A stretch of DNA of 64,000 nt, taken from contig JAGSHD010000019.1 of NCBI GenBank assembly GCA_023954715.1, positions 1 through 64,000 on the forward strand, written 5' to 3'. The position numbers were made by a program, and so were the translations under genes. The notes under the pieces are model-generated. The model was not told the DNA's origin and searched no databases. It saw only the letters and a list, made by a program, of their open reading frames with translations. Below, in pieces: positions 55,601-64,000 of this stretch; the stretch's first letter is position 1, and each line of letters opens with the position of its first letter. This stretch comes from Candidatus Cloacimonadota bacterium (lineage in GTDB: Bacteria > Muiribacteriota > UBA6191).

Positions 55601-55746
55601 TCAAAGCTAGATGATGCTAGCTTCACTACACTATCTTTAAAACTGTAACTATGATGAAACTCTAATCGCTCATCTTGAAACAATTGTGGTATTTGTTGAT
55701 GCATTTCTTCATCATCATCTACCAATAGAATTTTAAACTTATCCAT
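52666..55746 (-). CDS. Receiver-disordered linker-FapA (DUF342) fusion protein
   Basis: 1026 residues. The N-terminal receiver domain (1-120) has DDD (about 11-13), SDYDLG with Asp at about residue 55, and CFEKPF. A Glu/Ser/Asp/Pro-rich, likely disordered linker of about 440 residues follows (about 130-560), including a coiled-coil-like part. The C-terminal 450 residues are FapA-like: RVVIAQNILSAALVCYPLED, FDFELIEKL-type helix, GEIIATGHSAVHG, then GDVGSGFTVEAEGDILVEG, the beta-solenoid repeats. A phosphoswitch controlling FapA oligomers or flagellar/cell-shape functions is an inference. There is no second gene in the unit. Confidence 0.85.
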   Translation of the reverse strand: MDKFKILLVDDDEEMHQQIPQLFQDERLEFHHSYSFKDSVVKLASSSFDLMISDYDLGVKSGIDLANISKKYRPNTDIFLLIVNFEFSSVQPLASAAKVLQCFEKPFVAANLIQGILTLLNKKIELLQKLKEPFPVEKKQVNQEEIVDTPPTFATIDRNKFSDAPPAPKVSTKPLTGVEASIKTESTPKTNDELSQDPKPKNDQIVSENIVVASENVISNEVVITSSETSTPSKEIDENCLVSREETLKIESDSEPIVDNSRPLTKLTSSQAVDEENRELETSLVATVNEENHVSEDVDPASQDLTEVSTTVAPPSRAQDSEEDDDETFDLEELVSLSSSTKNRLSELGEPELDLPSPIKSIDSDLTEPEVDPNSVIENSSNEKAIEKKFVRPSAFKTLDGDQVELQEVNEKTSLNVKVLKDEHNEKIALAESNAFLEELVNEVDEVKGSEPLDLDNLGKMAKVKVNSIQEIETQKELTEQNQLASEEANAQKNIEIQQNASQETKAESEDSGFGFSSAPKSSSDDFNIGFDNLSGDVNLNPTETIEANPFECKFPEERPRKDPYLRVVIAQNILSAALVCYPLEDDHHTMESVKKELELKNVVYNIDFELIEKLIQKVNLMREPILGEIIATGHSAVHGKNGYIDLSFSNSLDVSLDETGDGKVDFKNIYKIDCVREGDFLGEIIPPTMAIPGKGVTGFVLKGKNGKPKPILPGKGARFDKTTQKFYSMIEGQPFLRGNKIIVSPLYVVPNGVDYSTGNISFVGSVHVCGDVGSGFTVEAEGDILVEGIVEGATLKAGGSVKVQRGFAGADKGAIYAEGDVRCKYISNGTVEASGNVLVEDSIINSNVTSHAKIKVFDKKGNILGGLVRAQDSIRVLNLGSEFGVGTKIVVGSHFILREQLGEINKSQKMNSLKMDKISKGIQSFTNLANGKNLEKSHMLKLKQLKAILKKLKVDEDSFESKKDELLKEFNKKCMSKIYVRNNAYPGVSVQIGNTVYALNDVFTNCSFFEDRFKAVVKLGIYEEE

Positions 55747-55964
55747 AACTGAATTCCATATTTATAATTTCTAGAAAACAAGCTATCTTGTCTAATACAA
55801 AATGATTTTATCTTAAAATCAATCTAGCTGTTCTGAAATATTAGCGAAAAATGACCATATAGCTTTTATTTCGGCATTCATATTGAATTTTTTTCTAATT
55901 GTACTCTTTATATTTACTGACTTTTCGAATTATACCTTAAGGGCAAACACTTGAAAATGGAGGT

Positions 55965-57926
55965 TTATTCTGAAATGTTTATATCAACTAACAAGTCGCC
56001 CTTATTTACAGTGTCACCTTCAACGATATTTACCATATTTACTAGACCAGAGCTAGTAGCTTTAATCTCATTTTCCATCTTCATAGCTTCGAGAACAAGT
56101 AAAATATCTCCTTCATTTACGTTCTGATTTTCTAATACTTTTACAGAAACAACTTTACCATTTATTGGAGAAGCTATCTTACCAGTATCTATAGAATCTT
56201 TCGCACCTAAAAACTTCAAGGGTAGAGTCCCTGGGTTAAATAGCTTAACCTTAAAAATCTCATTTTCTATCTGCATTTTATGGTTTTCTAAGATTTTACC
56301 AGTATAAATTTTATGATTTACGCTAACAACAAAGGCCTCTTGAGTCACATCGATCATTTGTACTCGAGTCCGAAGAGTTTCATTGCCTTCTTCATCTTTA
56401 TCAAAAGATTGAAAGTATGTGCCACCTACAGAGTTAACTCTTTGAAAAAATACCTTCACTACATCCTCATCGATTGATCCTACAAGTCCTAACTTATCGT
56501 AATCTAAAGAGCGTTTAGATATTTCTAATTGGACAAGTAATAAGATATCTTGAAAGATGATTGCTTTAGCATCCATATCTTCTCTGAAGTCCTCTTGTCT
56601 AGTCATTATTTCATCGGTAGTTATTTTTCCTTCAATAAATCTGGCGTCCTCTAACATCCATAAATGAAAATTAATATTTGTTGGAAAACCCTGAACCGCA
56701 AAACCTTTTAAATACTTTTTCAAATTAACAATAGCCGCATTTCTGTTGATACCGTAAGCACTTGCTTTAGCAAACATAGGATCATACTCCAATGGAATAT
56801 GGCCCGTTGCTTTTAAGTAATTATCTAAGCGTACATGTTTTTGTCGTGGGATATCAAGATATTGCAATTTACCAGGAGAAGGCGCAAAATTTTCATAACA
56901 GTCTTCAGCATACAAACGACACTCTATAGCCCAGCCTTCTCTGCTAATATCTTTTTGTCCTATAGTTAGTTTTTCTCCAAATGCAACTTTAATTTGATGC
57001 TCAACCAAATCCACCTGATGGGTCATTTCTGTGACAGAATGCTCAACTTGTAATCGAGTATTCATTTCAAGAAAGTAAAATTTACCATGTTGATCTTTCA
57101 AAAATTCAAAAGTACCTAAAGAGTCATACGAGAGATTAGAAACAACATTTACAAGAATTTTTAGTAAATCTACCACCTCTTTATCTTGTACATTCAGTGA
57201 TGGGCACTCCTCAATCACTTTTTGATGTCGTCTTTGGACTGAACACTCTCGATAGCCAAAATGAACTGCATTTCCGTGCTTATCTCCCAATACTTGAAAC
57301 TCAATATGAAATGAGTCTTGTAAATATTTCTCTACAAAAATCCTTGGGTCAGAAAAAGCTTTCATAGCTTCTGAAGAGCATTGTTCAAATAATCTCTCCA
57401 AATCTTCTTCTTTCTCTACAATTCGCATTCCTTTTCCGCCACCACCACCAGCAGCTTTTAATAGAAGAGGATAGCCCGCTTGTTTACCTATCTCTTTAGC
57501 AATATTAATATCTTCAATGGCTTCATTAGTGCCAGGAAGAAGAGGTACATTTAACCGCTCCATTTCTACTCTAGCTGTTAACTTATCACCAAACAATGTA
57601 ATCAGTTTTGCACTAGGTCCAATCCAAACTAAACCTTCATCAACTACTCTTTGAGCAAAAGCAGCATTTTCAGCTAAAAAACCATATCCTGGATGTACAG
57701 CATTACACCCTGCATCTTTGGCTACTTGGATCAAACGATCTTGATTCAAGTAGCTTTCACTTGATGGGCCCGCTCCAATACAGTAAGCTTCATGAGCATA
57801 TTGAACATGCAATGAGTCTCTATCAGCATCAGAAAAGACACAAACACTTTGTATACCTAATTTATCACAAGTTGATTGAACTCTTCTTGCTACCTCGCCT
57901 CTATTTGCTATTAATATTTTATTCAT
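55965..57926 (-). CDS. pccA: Acyl-CoA carboxylase biotin carboxylase/BCCP subunit
   Basis: 653 residues. The biotin carboxylase domain starts with ILIANRGEVARRV and has GGGGGKGMRIV (ATP grasp), VEKYLQDSFHIEFQVLGD, the Arg-rich ECSVQRRHQKVIEE and NTRLQVEHSVTE. The C-terminal biotinyl domain ends in AMKMENEIKA (Lys about 615). Linked subunits are characteristic of propionyl/acetyl-CoA carboxylases. GAGG lies five bases before ATG. It follows the beta subunit on the same strand. Propionyl-CoA is the likelier substrate because the beta partner is of the PccB/MmdA type. BirA at 43499 would charge it. A long gap downstream has no obvious terminator. Confidence 0.93.
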   Translation of the reverse strand: MNKILIANRGEVARRVQSTCDKLGIQSVCVFSDADRDSLHVQYAHEAYCIGAGPSSESYLNQDRLIQVAKDAGCNAVHPGYGFLAENAAFAQRVVDEGLVWIGPSAKLITLFGDKLTARVEMERLNVPLLPGTNEAIEDINIAKEIGKQAGYPLLLKAAGGGGGKGMRIVEKEEDLERLFEQCSSEAMKAFSDPRIFVEKYLQDSFHIEFQVLGDKHGNAVHFGYRECSVQRRHQKVIEECPSLNVQDKEVVDLLKILVNVVSNLSYDSLGTFEFLKDQHGKFYFLEMNTRLQVEHSVTEMTHQVDLVEHQIKVAFGEKLTIGQKDISREGWAIECRLYAEDCYENFAPSPGKLQYLDIPRQKHVRLDNYLKATGHIPLEYDPMFAKASAYGINRNAAIVNLKKYLKGFAVQGFPTNINFHLWMLEDARFIEGKITTDEIMTRQEDFREDMDAKAIIFQDILLLVQLEISKRSLDYDKLGLVGSIDEDVVKVFFQRVNSVGGTYFQSFDKDEEGNETLRTRVQMIDVTQEAFVVSVNHKIYTGKILENHKMQIENEIFKVKLFNPGTLPLKFLGAKDSIDTGKIASPINGKVVSVKVLENQNVNEGDILLVLEAMKMENEIKATSSGLVNMVNIVEGDTVNKGDLLVDINISE

Positions 57927-58012
57927 AATTGCCTCATCGTTTCAATGAAATAGGATTTTACTTGTCCCTATTTAAGTTTGAGAGCCTCTTTTACTCTCCT
58001 GATCGTTTTGGT

Positions 58013-59548
58013 TTATAGTGGTATATTTCCGTGTTTTCTTGTTGTTCGCTTTACTGACTTGTTTTTTAGCATATCTAGTCCATCAATTAACCTATTTCTT
58101 GTGACTGATGGATCGATTACTTCATCAATATAACCTTTAGAAGCTGCTTCATAAGGATTTGCAAAACGATCTTCGTATTCTTTGATAAAACCATCTTTAA
58201 GATCTTCATTTTCTTTGATTTCACTTCTATATAGGATGTTTACGGCACCTTTTGCCCCCATCACAGCGATTTCAGCATTTGGAAACGCAAAGTTTAAATC
58301 CGAGCGGATATGCTTTGATGACATAACATCATAGGCACCACCGTAAGCTTTTCTAGTAATTACGGTTATCATCGGTACCGTGGCTTCACTATAAGCATAC
58401 AAAAGCTTTGCACCATTTTTAATGATTCCTCCATGCTCTTGCTCAACACCTGGTAAAAACCCTGGTACATCAACAAAACTAATCAGCGGAATATTGAAAC
58501 AATCACAAAAGCGTATAAAGCGAGCGGATTTGTTAGACGCATTGATATCTAATACACCAGCCATATACATAGGATTATTTGCTATAATCCCTACCACTTG
58601 TCCAGCAACTCTAGCAAAACCTGTAATAATATTTGGAGCAAAGTCTTTTTGAGACTCAAGTAAGCTATCTTTATCAATTACTTCTTTGACAACATCGAGC
58701 ATATCATAAGGTTTTGTAGGATTGGTTGGTACAAGCTTTCTCAAGCTTGCTGTCTCACGATGATAAATATCTCCTTCCGTGATTTGTGGAGATTTTTCAT
58801 CGCAATTAGATGGAATATACGAAAGTAAAACTTTCATGTGAGCTATAGCACTTTCTTCGGACTCGTTTCTAAAGTGTGCTACCCCAGATGTTTCATTGTG
58901 GGTAACAGCCCCACCAAGATCTTGTTGGGTTACTATTTCATTGGTTACTTCTTTGATAACATCAGGACCGGTTAAAAACATATAGGAGCTATCATCAACC
59001 ATAGAAATGAAGTCAGTGATTGCTGGTGAGTAAACAGCACCTCCAGCACAAGGCCCCATGATTAGAGATAATTGTGGAATAACTCCACTACATTCTACAT
59101 TTCTCCAAAAGATTTCTGCGTATCCACCAAGTGAATTTACCCCTTCTTGGATTCTTGCACCACCCGAATCGTTTAAGCCAACAATAGGAACTTTAGCTTT
59201 CAAAGCCATATCCATTACTTTACAAATTTTATTGGCATAAGCCAAAGACAGTGAACCGCCAAATACTGTAAAATCTTGAGCATAAGCAAACACTCTTCGA
59301 CCATTTACTAAACCTGTTCCTGTTACGACTCCATCACCTAGAAACTTCTTTTTTTCCATGGAAAAGTCATGGCAATTATGAGTTACAAAAGCATCAAACT
59401 CTTGAAAAGTATCAGGATCAAACAATAACTGTAATCGTCTTCTTGCCCCCAACTTACCTTTTTTTAGTTCTTTCTGAAGTCTTACTTCACCGCCACCTAA
59501 CTTTGACTCTTTAATCTTCTCATTTAAACTTTCGATATAGGTTTCCAT
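58013..59548 (-). CDS. pccB: Propionyl-CoA carboxylase-type carboxyltransferase beta subunit
   Basis: 511 residues from ATG at 59548, which has AGAGG four bases upstream. An ATG at 59584 lacks a ribosome site. The carboxyltransferase fold carries GDGVVTGTGLVNGRRVFAYA, SGGARIQEGVNSLGGYAEIF, MGPCAGGAVYSPAITDF and MFLTGPDVIKEVT, which match propionyl-CoA carboxylase beta or methylmalonyl-CoA decarboxylase alpha. It pairs with the biotin carboxylase gene about 85 bases downstream. A carboxylase is preferred over a decarboxylase because no membrane beta subunit is near. It is the first gene of this small operon. An inverted repeat lies upstream. Confidence 0.93.
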   Translation of the reverse strand: METYIESLNEKIKESKLGGGEVRLQKELKKGKLGARRRLQLLFDPDTFQEFDAFVTHNCHDFSMEKKKFLGDGVVTGTGLVNGRRVFAYAQDFTVFGGSLSLAYANKICKVMDMALKAKVPIVGLNDSGGARIQEGVNSLGGYAEIFWRNVECSGVIPQLSLIMGPCAGGAVYSPAITDFISMVDDSSYMFLTGPDVIKEVTNEIVTQQDLGGAVTHNETSGVAHFRNESEESAIAHMKVLLSYIPSNCDEKSPQITEGDIYHRETASLRKLVPTNPTKPYDMLDVVKEVIDKDSLLESQKDFAPNIITGFARVAGQVVGIIANNPMYMAGVLDINASNKSARFIRFCDCFNIPLISFVDVPGFLPGVEQEHGGIIKNGAKLLYAYSEATVPMITVITRKAYGGAYDVMSSKHIRSDLNFAFPNAEIAVMGAKGAVNILYRSEIKENEDLKDGFIKEYEDRFANPYEAASKGYIDEVIDPSVTRNRLIDGLDMLKNKSVKRTTRKHGNIPL

Positions 59549-59599
59549 ATTACCTCTGTTAGTAAATTTTTTAACTATACTCATCTATATAGAGTTTTT

Positions 59600-59620
59600 G
59601 TTTCTTTCAAAAAAAGAAAC
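59600..59620 (-). repeat. Inverted repeat before pccB
   Basis: GTTTCTTT pairs with AAAGAAAC across a five-base spacer. It lies about 50 bases upstream of the pccB start, in a place suited to an operator or a leader hairpin. Nothing more is shown. Confidence 0.35.
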
Positions 59621-59833
59621 TAGGTCGGAGAGCTATACCTAAACGACCTTGTGAAATTGATGAGTATTACCCCAAAACAGTAAAACTATTTGCATTTGAA
59701 TATAGTAATTATAGTCATTAAGAAATTACAATTGCAGTCTACTATATTTTGATATTAAAAAGAATGTAAAGTTTACACTTTTCTGAAGGTATTTTAGATT
59801 TTTTATCTGTTTAAATTTTAGGGGCTAAGTTGA

Positions 59834-61390
59834 CTAAATTAATTTTTTAAGTTGATGTCGATCATACAAAACAATGCCATGTTTTTTAGAAACTTCTACT
59901 GCTTCTTCGGTAAAGCCACCACAACTAATATAAATCATTTTTTTTGCATTATACTTATCTTTTAAATCTAAAAAATCCAACAAGGCAATCGCCCCTACCA
60001 TTGCAGCGGGCTTATAAAAAAACACTAAATTTTGAAGACTTTCTTTGTCTATCCCCAAAAACATTGCTTCTGTTTTTCTTTCTGCTAGATTTTTATCTAC
60101 TACAACTGCCAACTTTTCACAAAGGCTTTGGCATGTATTTAAAAAGACTTCATATTTTGAATTAGATAACTCAAGAGGAGTTTTTGGCACGACCATAGAT
60201 AACTTTTTCGTAGAATTATCTTGGTTTTTAATCATTTCTAAAAATTTCTTTTGAGCATTTTCTTCTAGTTTTTCTATCACTAAAATTGGGAGATTAGTAG
60301 GGAAAAACTCCTCAATATTTAAACTTTGCGTTAAAGCGTGCTTGTAATGACCTGTTCTTTGAAACTTGGTATATTGTTCGATGATTCCGGCATGTTCTTC
60401 TTTGATCAGCAACTCTTTGGCTACAGACTTTAATATTTGGTCAGCGCCCTTATAGTAAGCATCTATTCTACATAAGTCTCGATAAACCATTTTAGCTTCA
60501 TTGAACTGCTTTTTTAATAAATAAACTCCACCAAGATGAAACAAAAACTCTTTTTTTACATCTGAAAAAATATTTTTTAACTGGATACCACGGTTTAAAT
60601 AAGCAACCACTTTATTAAGCTCTTCATCCGTCACTTCTTCTTTTAAAAGAATTTCATAGGACTTGTAAAAAAGGATATCCTTTAAAAATATTGGGTTTCT
60701 TTCACTTAACAAAGCTCCAAAGAAAAAACTAGCTTCTTTTGTCTTTTCGAGCTCTAGGTTAATCATACCTAACAAAAATAGACTTTGAGATTTAAACTCC
60801 TTATCTAACTCGGTAACCTTTAAAGACTTGAGAGCTTCTCGGGGCTCTTTAATGGATATCAAACAAAGGGCTTTATAAAATACTGTTTGTATTTGATCTT
60901 TATTCAAGGCTAAGGATTCATCAAAAAACACAATGGCTTCTGCAAACCTCTTTTGAATCATGTATAACTCTCCTAAGTAAAAATACAACTTAGAAGAAAT
61001 AATCCCCATCTTTAATAATAGTATAAATATTTGCCAAGCGTCTTGGTATTTTTCTTGGGCATAATAGATCTCTGCCATTCTCCAGTAGCTACTAGTACAC
61101 AGTTTATCAAATGGATTCGCACTAGAACCAATTAGCCTTTTTAACTCTGCAACACATTTATCTAACACACCCTGGGACTCATAAATGTTAGCTAGTTCAT
61201 TCATTGATCGAACATGCAAAGGGTCAGCTTCTACTGTTTTTATAAAAAACTGCTCTGCTTCATAGAGGTTTCCTGCCTCTAGAAACTCAAGAGCCTTTTT
61301 AAAATGCACCTGAGCGGGATTGGTTGCTATTATAGAATATCCCACGTACCCAACGATACCTAAGACAGTGACTAAAAAAAATAAGGCCAT
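59834..61390 (-). CDS. Membrane-anchored TPR protein with Mrr-like C-terminus
   Basis: 518 residues. One N-terminal transmembrane helix (MALFFLVTVLGIVGYVGYSII). TPR repeats run about 28-300 (FLEAGNLYEAEQFFIKTVEA, LGELYMIQKRFAEAIVFFDE, LGGVYLLKKQFNEAKMVYRD). A C-terminal domain (about 395-518) ends in YISCGGFTEEAVEVSKKHGI followed by VLYDRHQLKKLI, very like the end of Mrr restriction endonuclease domains. In the expected catalytic region the Asp is not evident (ERKTEAMFLG) and QxK reads FYK, so nuclease activity is doubtful. The only start is ATG at 61390. It follows xseB by about 260 bases. Possibly a DNA-binding or scaffold protein at the membrane. Confidence 0.75.
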   Translation of the reverse strand: MALFFLVTVLGIVGYVGYSIIATNPAQVHFKKALEFLEAGNLYEAEQFFIKTVEADPLHVRSMNELANIYESQGVLDKCVAELKRLIGSSANPFDKLCTSSYWRMAEIYYAQEKYQDAWQIFILLLKMGIISSKLYFYLGELYMIQKRFAEAIVFFDESLALNKDQIQTVFYKALCLISIKEPREALKSLKVTELDKEFKSQSLFLLGMINLELEKTKEASFFFGALLSERNPIFLKDILFYKSYEILLKEEVTDEELNKVVAYLNRGIQLKNIFSDVKKEFLFHLGGVYLLKKQFNEAKMVYRDLCRIDAYYKGADQILKSVAKELLIKEEHAGIIEQYTKFQRTGHYKHALTQSLNIEEFFPTNLPILVIEKLEENAQKKFLEMIKNQDNSTKKLSMVVPKTPLELSNSKYEVFLNTCQSLCEKLAVVVDKNLAERKTEAMFLGIDKESLQNLVFFYKPAAMVGAIALLDFLDLKDKYNAKKMIYISCGGFTEEAVEVSKKHGIVLYDRHQLKKLI

Positions 61391-61654
61391 AATTTAAATT
61401 TTATTTATATAGTAAATCAAGTTTTATAATTATATGAGCTTGCTAAAGTGATCATCATACGATCTTAAAAACCTTTTTACGGTAAAAAAGTCAAAACAAC
61501 AGCATTTTTTATTAAGAAATAAAGTTGTATCTTCATATACATCGATATAGTTCTTTACAACATTTTAAAATGAAATCCCTAAAAATACCAACTAAAAAAC
61601 AAATCCTAGGTAGAATTTTTTACTTTAACTACAAAAGTTATTTGAAACACTTCT

Positions 61655-61885
61655 TTAAGGTTCTGAAGTCAATGAATCCAATTCTTCAAAATGAGACTCC
61701 TTATAAACTTTTAATTTACTTTCCGCTTCTTGTAATTTAGAGGAGCACACATCAGATAACTCCATTCCTCTTTCAAAGGCTACTAATGCATCTTTGAGAT
61801 GTAAGTCTCTATTTTCTAATGCTTTTACTATATTCTCTAGCTCTCCTAGTGCCTCTTCAAACTCTAGTTTACTTTTCTTTGCCAT
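61655..61885 (-). CDS. xseB: XseB, exonuclease VII small subunit
   Basis: 76 residues, typical. The signature FEEALGELENIVKALENRD followed by LKDALVAFERGMELS matches XseB. It forms a complex with XseA in the cytoplasm that trims single-stranded DNA during repair. AGGAG is seven bases before ATG. It overlaps the xseA 3' end by 17 bases, so the two are co-translated. Confidence 0.95.
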   Translation of the reverse strand: MAKKSKLEFEEALGELENIVKALENRDLHLKDALVAFERGMELSDVCSSKLQEAESKLKVYKESHFEELDSLTSEP

Positions 61886-63314
61886 GATGAATCTCCTTTA
61901 TTTCAACTCTCGCGCTTCCATCACTAAACTGTAAATTATAGCTTTTCTCTCTTTTCAATTGATCTACAGAATAAACACACTCTTGCTTATCACTCAATAG
62001 AGTATAACCTTTTGATAATATTCCTTGCGGACTATGGGCCATAAGTCTTTCATTTATAATTTCTAATCTTTGCTTTCTGTCTACTAAGATCATTTCCATT
62101 CTGTAAAACGATTGTAACAAAGATTTTTTTAAATCCTTTTTATTGCTCAAAATAACTAGGTCTAAGTCTTGAAACACTCGTTTCAAATTAACATTTGAGA
62201 ACTGGCTTCTTAACCTCTCTAAATATAACTCCAACAAATGGATCAATGAAGGTCTATCACCGCCAAGATCTAAAAATTCTCTCTTCTTAGTATCAAAACT
62301 TTTCATCATTAACTCAGATAAATCTCTTTGAGTAAAGTCTAAATCCATCATTCGTTTTTCAATCTGACGTAAAAATATATCCTTCAATTTAGACTTTTTA
62401 TAAGGCGACAATCGTAAACCTTTATATTCAATATTTGATTGTAAAAGATAAGATAAAGTTTGCGTATAACTTTTTACTTTATCTGTGATAGTCTTAGAAT
62501 CAGAAACGACTAATTCTCCTGCTACAGAAGGAGTAGATGCTCTTAAGTCACTTACAAAATCACATAGCGTAAAATCCGTTTCATGACCCACAGCCGATAC
62601 TATCGGTAGCCTAGAATAGTGGACCGCTTCTACTACCATATTTTCATTGAAAGGCCATAGATCCTCTATTGATCCACCACCTCTAGCAATAACAATTAAA
62701 TCATCCTTATTGATTTCATTAATTAATTCAATTGCACTTTTAATCTCTTCTGCAGCCTGATCACCTTGTACTCGAACGGGGTATAAGTGTACTTCTAAGC
62801 CCTTTGTTTGCCTTCTACGTACAACATTCCAAAAATCACGAATAACGGCCCCTGTTGGCGATGTGATAATCGCAATACTTTTAGGATACTTTGGTAAGTC
62901 TTTTTTTAAATCTTGGCTAAACCAGCCTCTTGCTTCAAAATCCTTTTTTCTTCGCTCGTATTCAGCAAATAATGCTCCTTGACCCTTTAACTCAATCCTT
63001 GATGCAACAATTTGATAGTTGCCACGAGGTTCATAGACCCTAAGTGAACCTACAACACAAACCTTTTTACCTCTTTGTAAAATATCTGAACCATTTTTAG
63101 TGTTTGAGCGAAACATGACACAAGATATAGAAGCACCACTATCTTTCAAGGTAAAATAAACATGACCTGAAGATTGAAAAGTCAGATTTGAAACTTCTCC
63201 CTCCAAATATATAGTGGGAAATTTTGACTCCAAATGGATTTTAATATAACTCGTTAACTCTGATACAGAAAAAACTCGTTTATCTCGTGTTCGGGGTTTT
63301 AATTTCAATTGCAT
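61869..63314 (-). CDS. xseA: XseA, exonuclease VII large subunit
   Basis: 481 residues, normal length. N-terminal OB-fold part: VFSVSELTSYIKIHLESKFP, then VYFTLKDSGASISCVMFRS. The catalytic region contains IAIITSPTGAVIRDFWNVVRRR, IVIARGGGSIEDLWPFNE and VSAVGHETDFTLCDFVSDLRASTPSVA, which are canonical for XseA. A long coiled-coil segment and a C-terminal strand end the protein. XseA forms the ssDNA exonuclease with XseB. The upstream ribosome site is weak. It is the first gene of the xseA-xseB pair and is divergent from the membrane protein at 63486. Confidence 0.97.
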   Translation of the reverse strand: MQLKLKPRTRDKRVFSVSELTSYIKIHLESKFPTIYLEGEVSNLTFQSSGHVYFTLKDSGASISCVMFRSNTKNGSDILQRGKKVCVVGSLRVYEPRGNYQIVASRIELKGQGALFAEYERRKKDFEARGWFSQDLKKDLPKYPKSIAIITSPTGAVIRDFWNVVRRRQTKGLEVHLYPVRVQGDQAAEEIKSAIELINEINKDDLIVIARGGGSIEDLWPFNENMVVEAVHYSRLPIVSAVGHETDFTLCDFVSDLRASTPSVAGELVVSDSKTITDKVKSYTQTLSYLLQSNIEYKGLRLSPYKKSKLKDIFLRQIEKRMMDLDFTQRDLSELMMKSFDTKKREFLDLGGDRPSLIHLLELYLERLRSQFSNVNLKRVFQDLDLVILSNKKDLKKSLLQSFYRMEMILVDRKQRLEIINERLMAHSPQGILSKGYTLLSDKQECVYSVDQLKREKSYNLQFSDGSARVEIKEIHHGKEK

Positions 63315-63485
63315 ATTATCTATCTTAGATCGTTTGGCACTATGGTTTTGTTAATCTGCTAACTTCGCTTACTCTCGTACAATTACATTTCTACGAATGA
63401 GCTAGCATAATAACATGTTTCTACAAGCAGTTCCAAATAGATTAAGCCCTACTTATCTACTCCATTGTCTGTCATAATATTTGCT

Positions 63486-63965
63486 ATGAATGCATGTTTT
63501 TTTGGTATATTTTCGTACTCTGTAGGGATTAATTTGTTTCGAAACTTTAAATTGTTTCGTCTTTTAAACTCTAGTAAAGACTCTCAAGACTACTTTAAGT
63601 TAAAACGAAAAATTACTAAAAACCCCCACATTGAGCTACTTAGCTGTATCTATATAATTTGCTATGTCAGTCTCACCTGTTCATTTTTCTACTTAAGTAA
63701 AATGAACTTATTTTTAAAATTTTTCATCTATACTTATGCTTTATATGTTAGCTACCGAATTACTATTGCTTTAATGGATATATTAAAACTAAACAATAGT
63801 GATGCTCAGACACTCAAAGCTGAGCAAGAAGAAGAGATTAGCTTTATTGAAGAACTAGTCGATGTCAAACCTTTTTTGGCATTAGAGCCAATAACCCTTT
63901 TCATTTTAGAAGTGATCTTTTTTACACTAAGCTGTCTTTGGCTATACTCTAAATCACTTATATAA
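63486..63965 (+). CDS. Small membrane protein, unknown
   Basis: 159 residues from ATG at 63486 (a TTG at 63465 extends it but lacks a ribosome site). About four hydrophobic helices (IFSYSVGINLF, LLSCIYIICYVSLTCSFFYL, FFIYTYALYVSYRITIAL, LFILEVIFFTLSCLWLYS). A charged loop (about 105-120, KAEQEEEISFIEELVDV) lies between them. No family recognised. It lies divergent from xseA near the right edge. Confidence 0.55.
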   Translation: MNACFFGIFSYSVGINLFRNFKLFRLLNSSKDSQDYFKLKRKITKNPHIELLSCIYIICYVSLTCSFFYLSKMNLFLKFFIYTYALYVSYRITIALMDILKLNNSDAQTLKAEQEEEISFIEELVDVKPFLALEPITLFILEVIFFTLSCLWLYSKSLI

Positions 63966-64000
63966 TCTTTTTCAAATACAAGTCTTAGTGATATTCATAT

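Noticed and set aside
61525-61740. 71-codon open frame between the TPR-Mrr gene and xseB
   Set aside because: No ribosome site, and it runs into the xseB 3' end antisense.
1-64000. rRNA, tRNA, CRISPR, IS or prophage content
   Set aside because: No cloverleaf, repeat-spacer array, transposase or phage structural gene was seen on reading both strands.

Overview
The window is low-GC, gene-dense bacterial chromosome. It looks like a motile, Gram-negative-type organism. The evidence is a flagellin with a perfect sigma-28 -10 element, a hook protein, type IV pilin-like proteins, many Sec signal peptides, a CFI-box C-terminal sorting-type domain, PspA, and the menaquinone (futalosine) enzyme MqnC. 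I cannot assign a phylum from sequence reading alone. An AT-rich, flagellated uncultured lineage such as a Margulisbacteria relative or a low-GC deltaproteobacterium-like group would fit, but this is a guess. I saw no rRNA, tRNA, CRISPR array, insertion sequence or phage module.

Layout. 1-3318 (+) is the 3' part of a giant mosaic surface protein (C-type lectin, LamG and Kelch segments) with its start outside the window. 3401-14465 (-) is a long co-directional cluster: a PilM/PilP-like composite protein, a HEAT-repeat protein, DprA, a DUF494/Smg protein, an EcsC-like protein, TsaB, two membrane-anchored proteins (one PilX-like), a secreted protein and a prepilin. It looks like a pilus/competence neighbourhood. 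14670-15653 (+) is a divergent flagellin-like protein behind a three-hairpin leader. 15717-19956 (-) holds an MBL hydrolase, a small membrane protein and two coupled SPFH proteins. 20262-26069 (+) holds a CHASE2 adenylate cyclase, MqnC and two secreted low-complexity proteins. 26139-32059 holds a DUF2225 protein, a secreted PLD-family protein, an M16 peptidase with a coupled secreted partner, and PspA.

32603-38810 (+) is a 1596-residue beta-helix/PKD/CFI-box surface protein translationally coupled to a GAF-histidine kinase. 39000-41813 (+) is a 937-residue flagellin. 41838-47030 (-) is a housekeeping-like operon: a small membrane protein, HemL, a double cyclic-nucleotide-binding protein, BirA, an unknown protein and an LPG-synthase-TM-like protein. 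47401-49596 (+) is FlgE. 49695-55746 (-) is a signalling set: a response regulator-FapA fusion, a PilZ protein, a CheY-like receiver, a BatE-like TPR-SH3 protein and a TPR protein. 55965-59548 (-) is an acyl-CoA (propionyl-type) carboxylase pair. 59834-63314 (-) is XseA, XseB and a TPR protein ending in an Mrr-like domain. 63486-63965 (+) is a small membrane protein.

How parts may work together (inference). The adenylate cyclase makes cAMP, and the double cNMP-binding protein is a candidate receptor. BirA would charge the biotin domain of the carboxylase. DprA, the pilin-like genes and the PilM/PilP-like protein suggest DNA uptake or pilus function. PilZ, receiver and FapA-type proteins sit between flagellar genes and may link surface behaviour to second messengers. 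Convergent genes repeatedly share symmetrical bidirectional terminators. Several genes use TTG or GTG starts.
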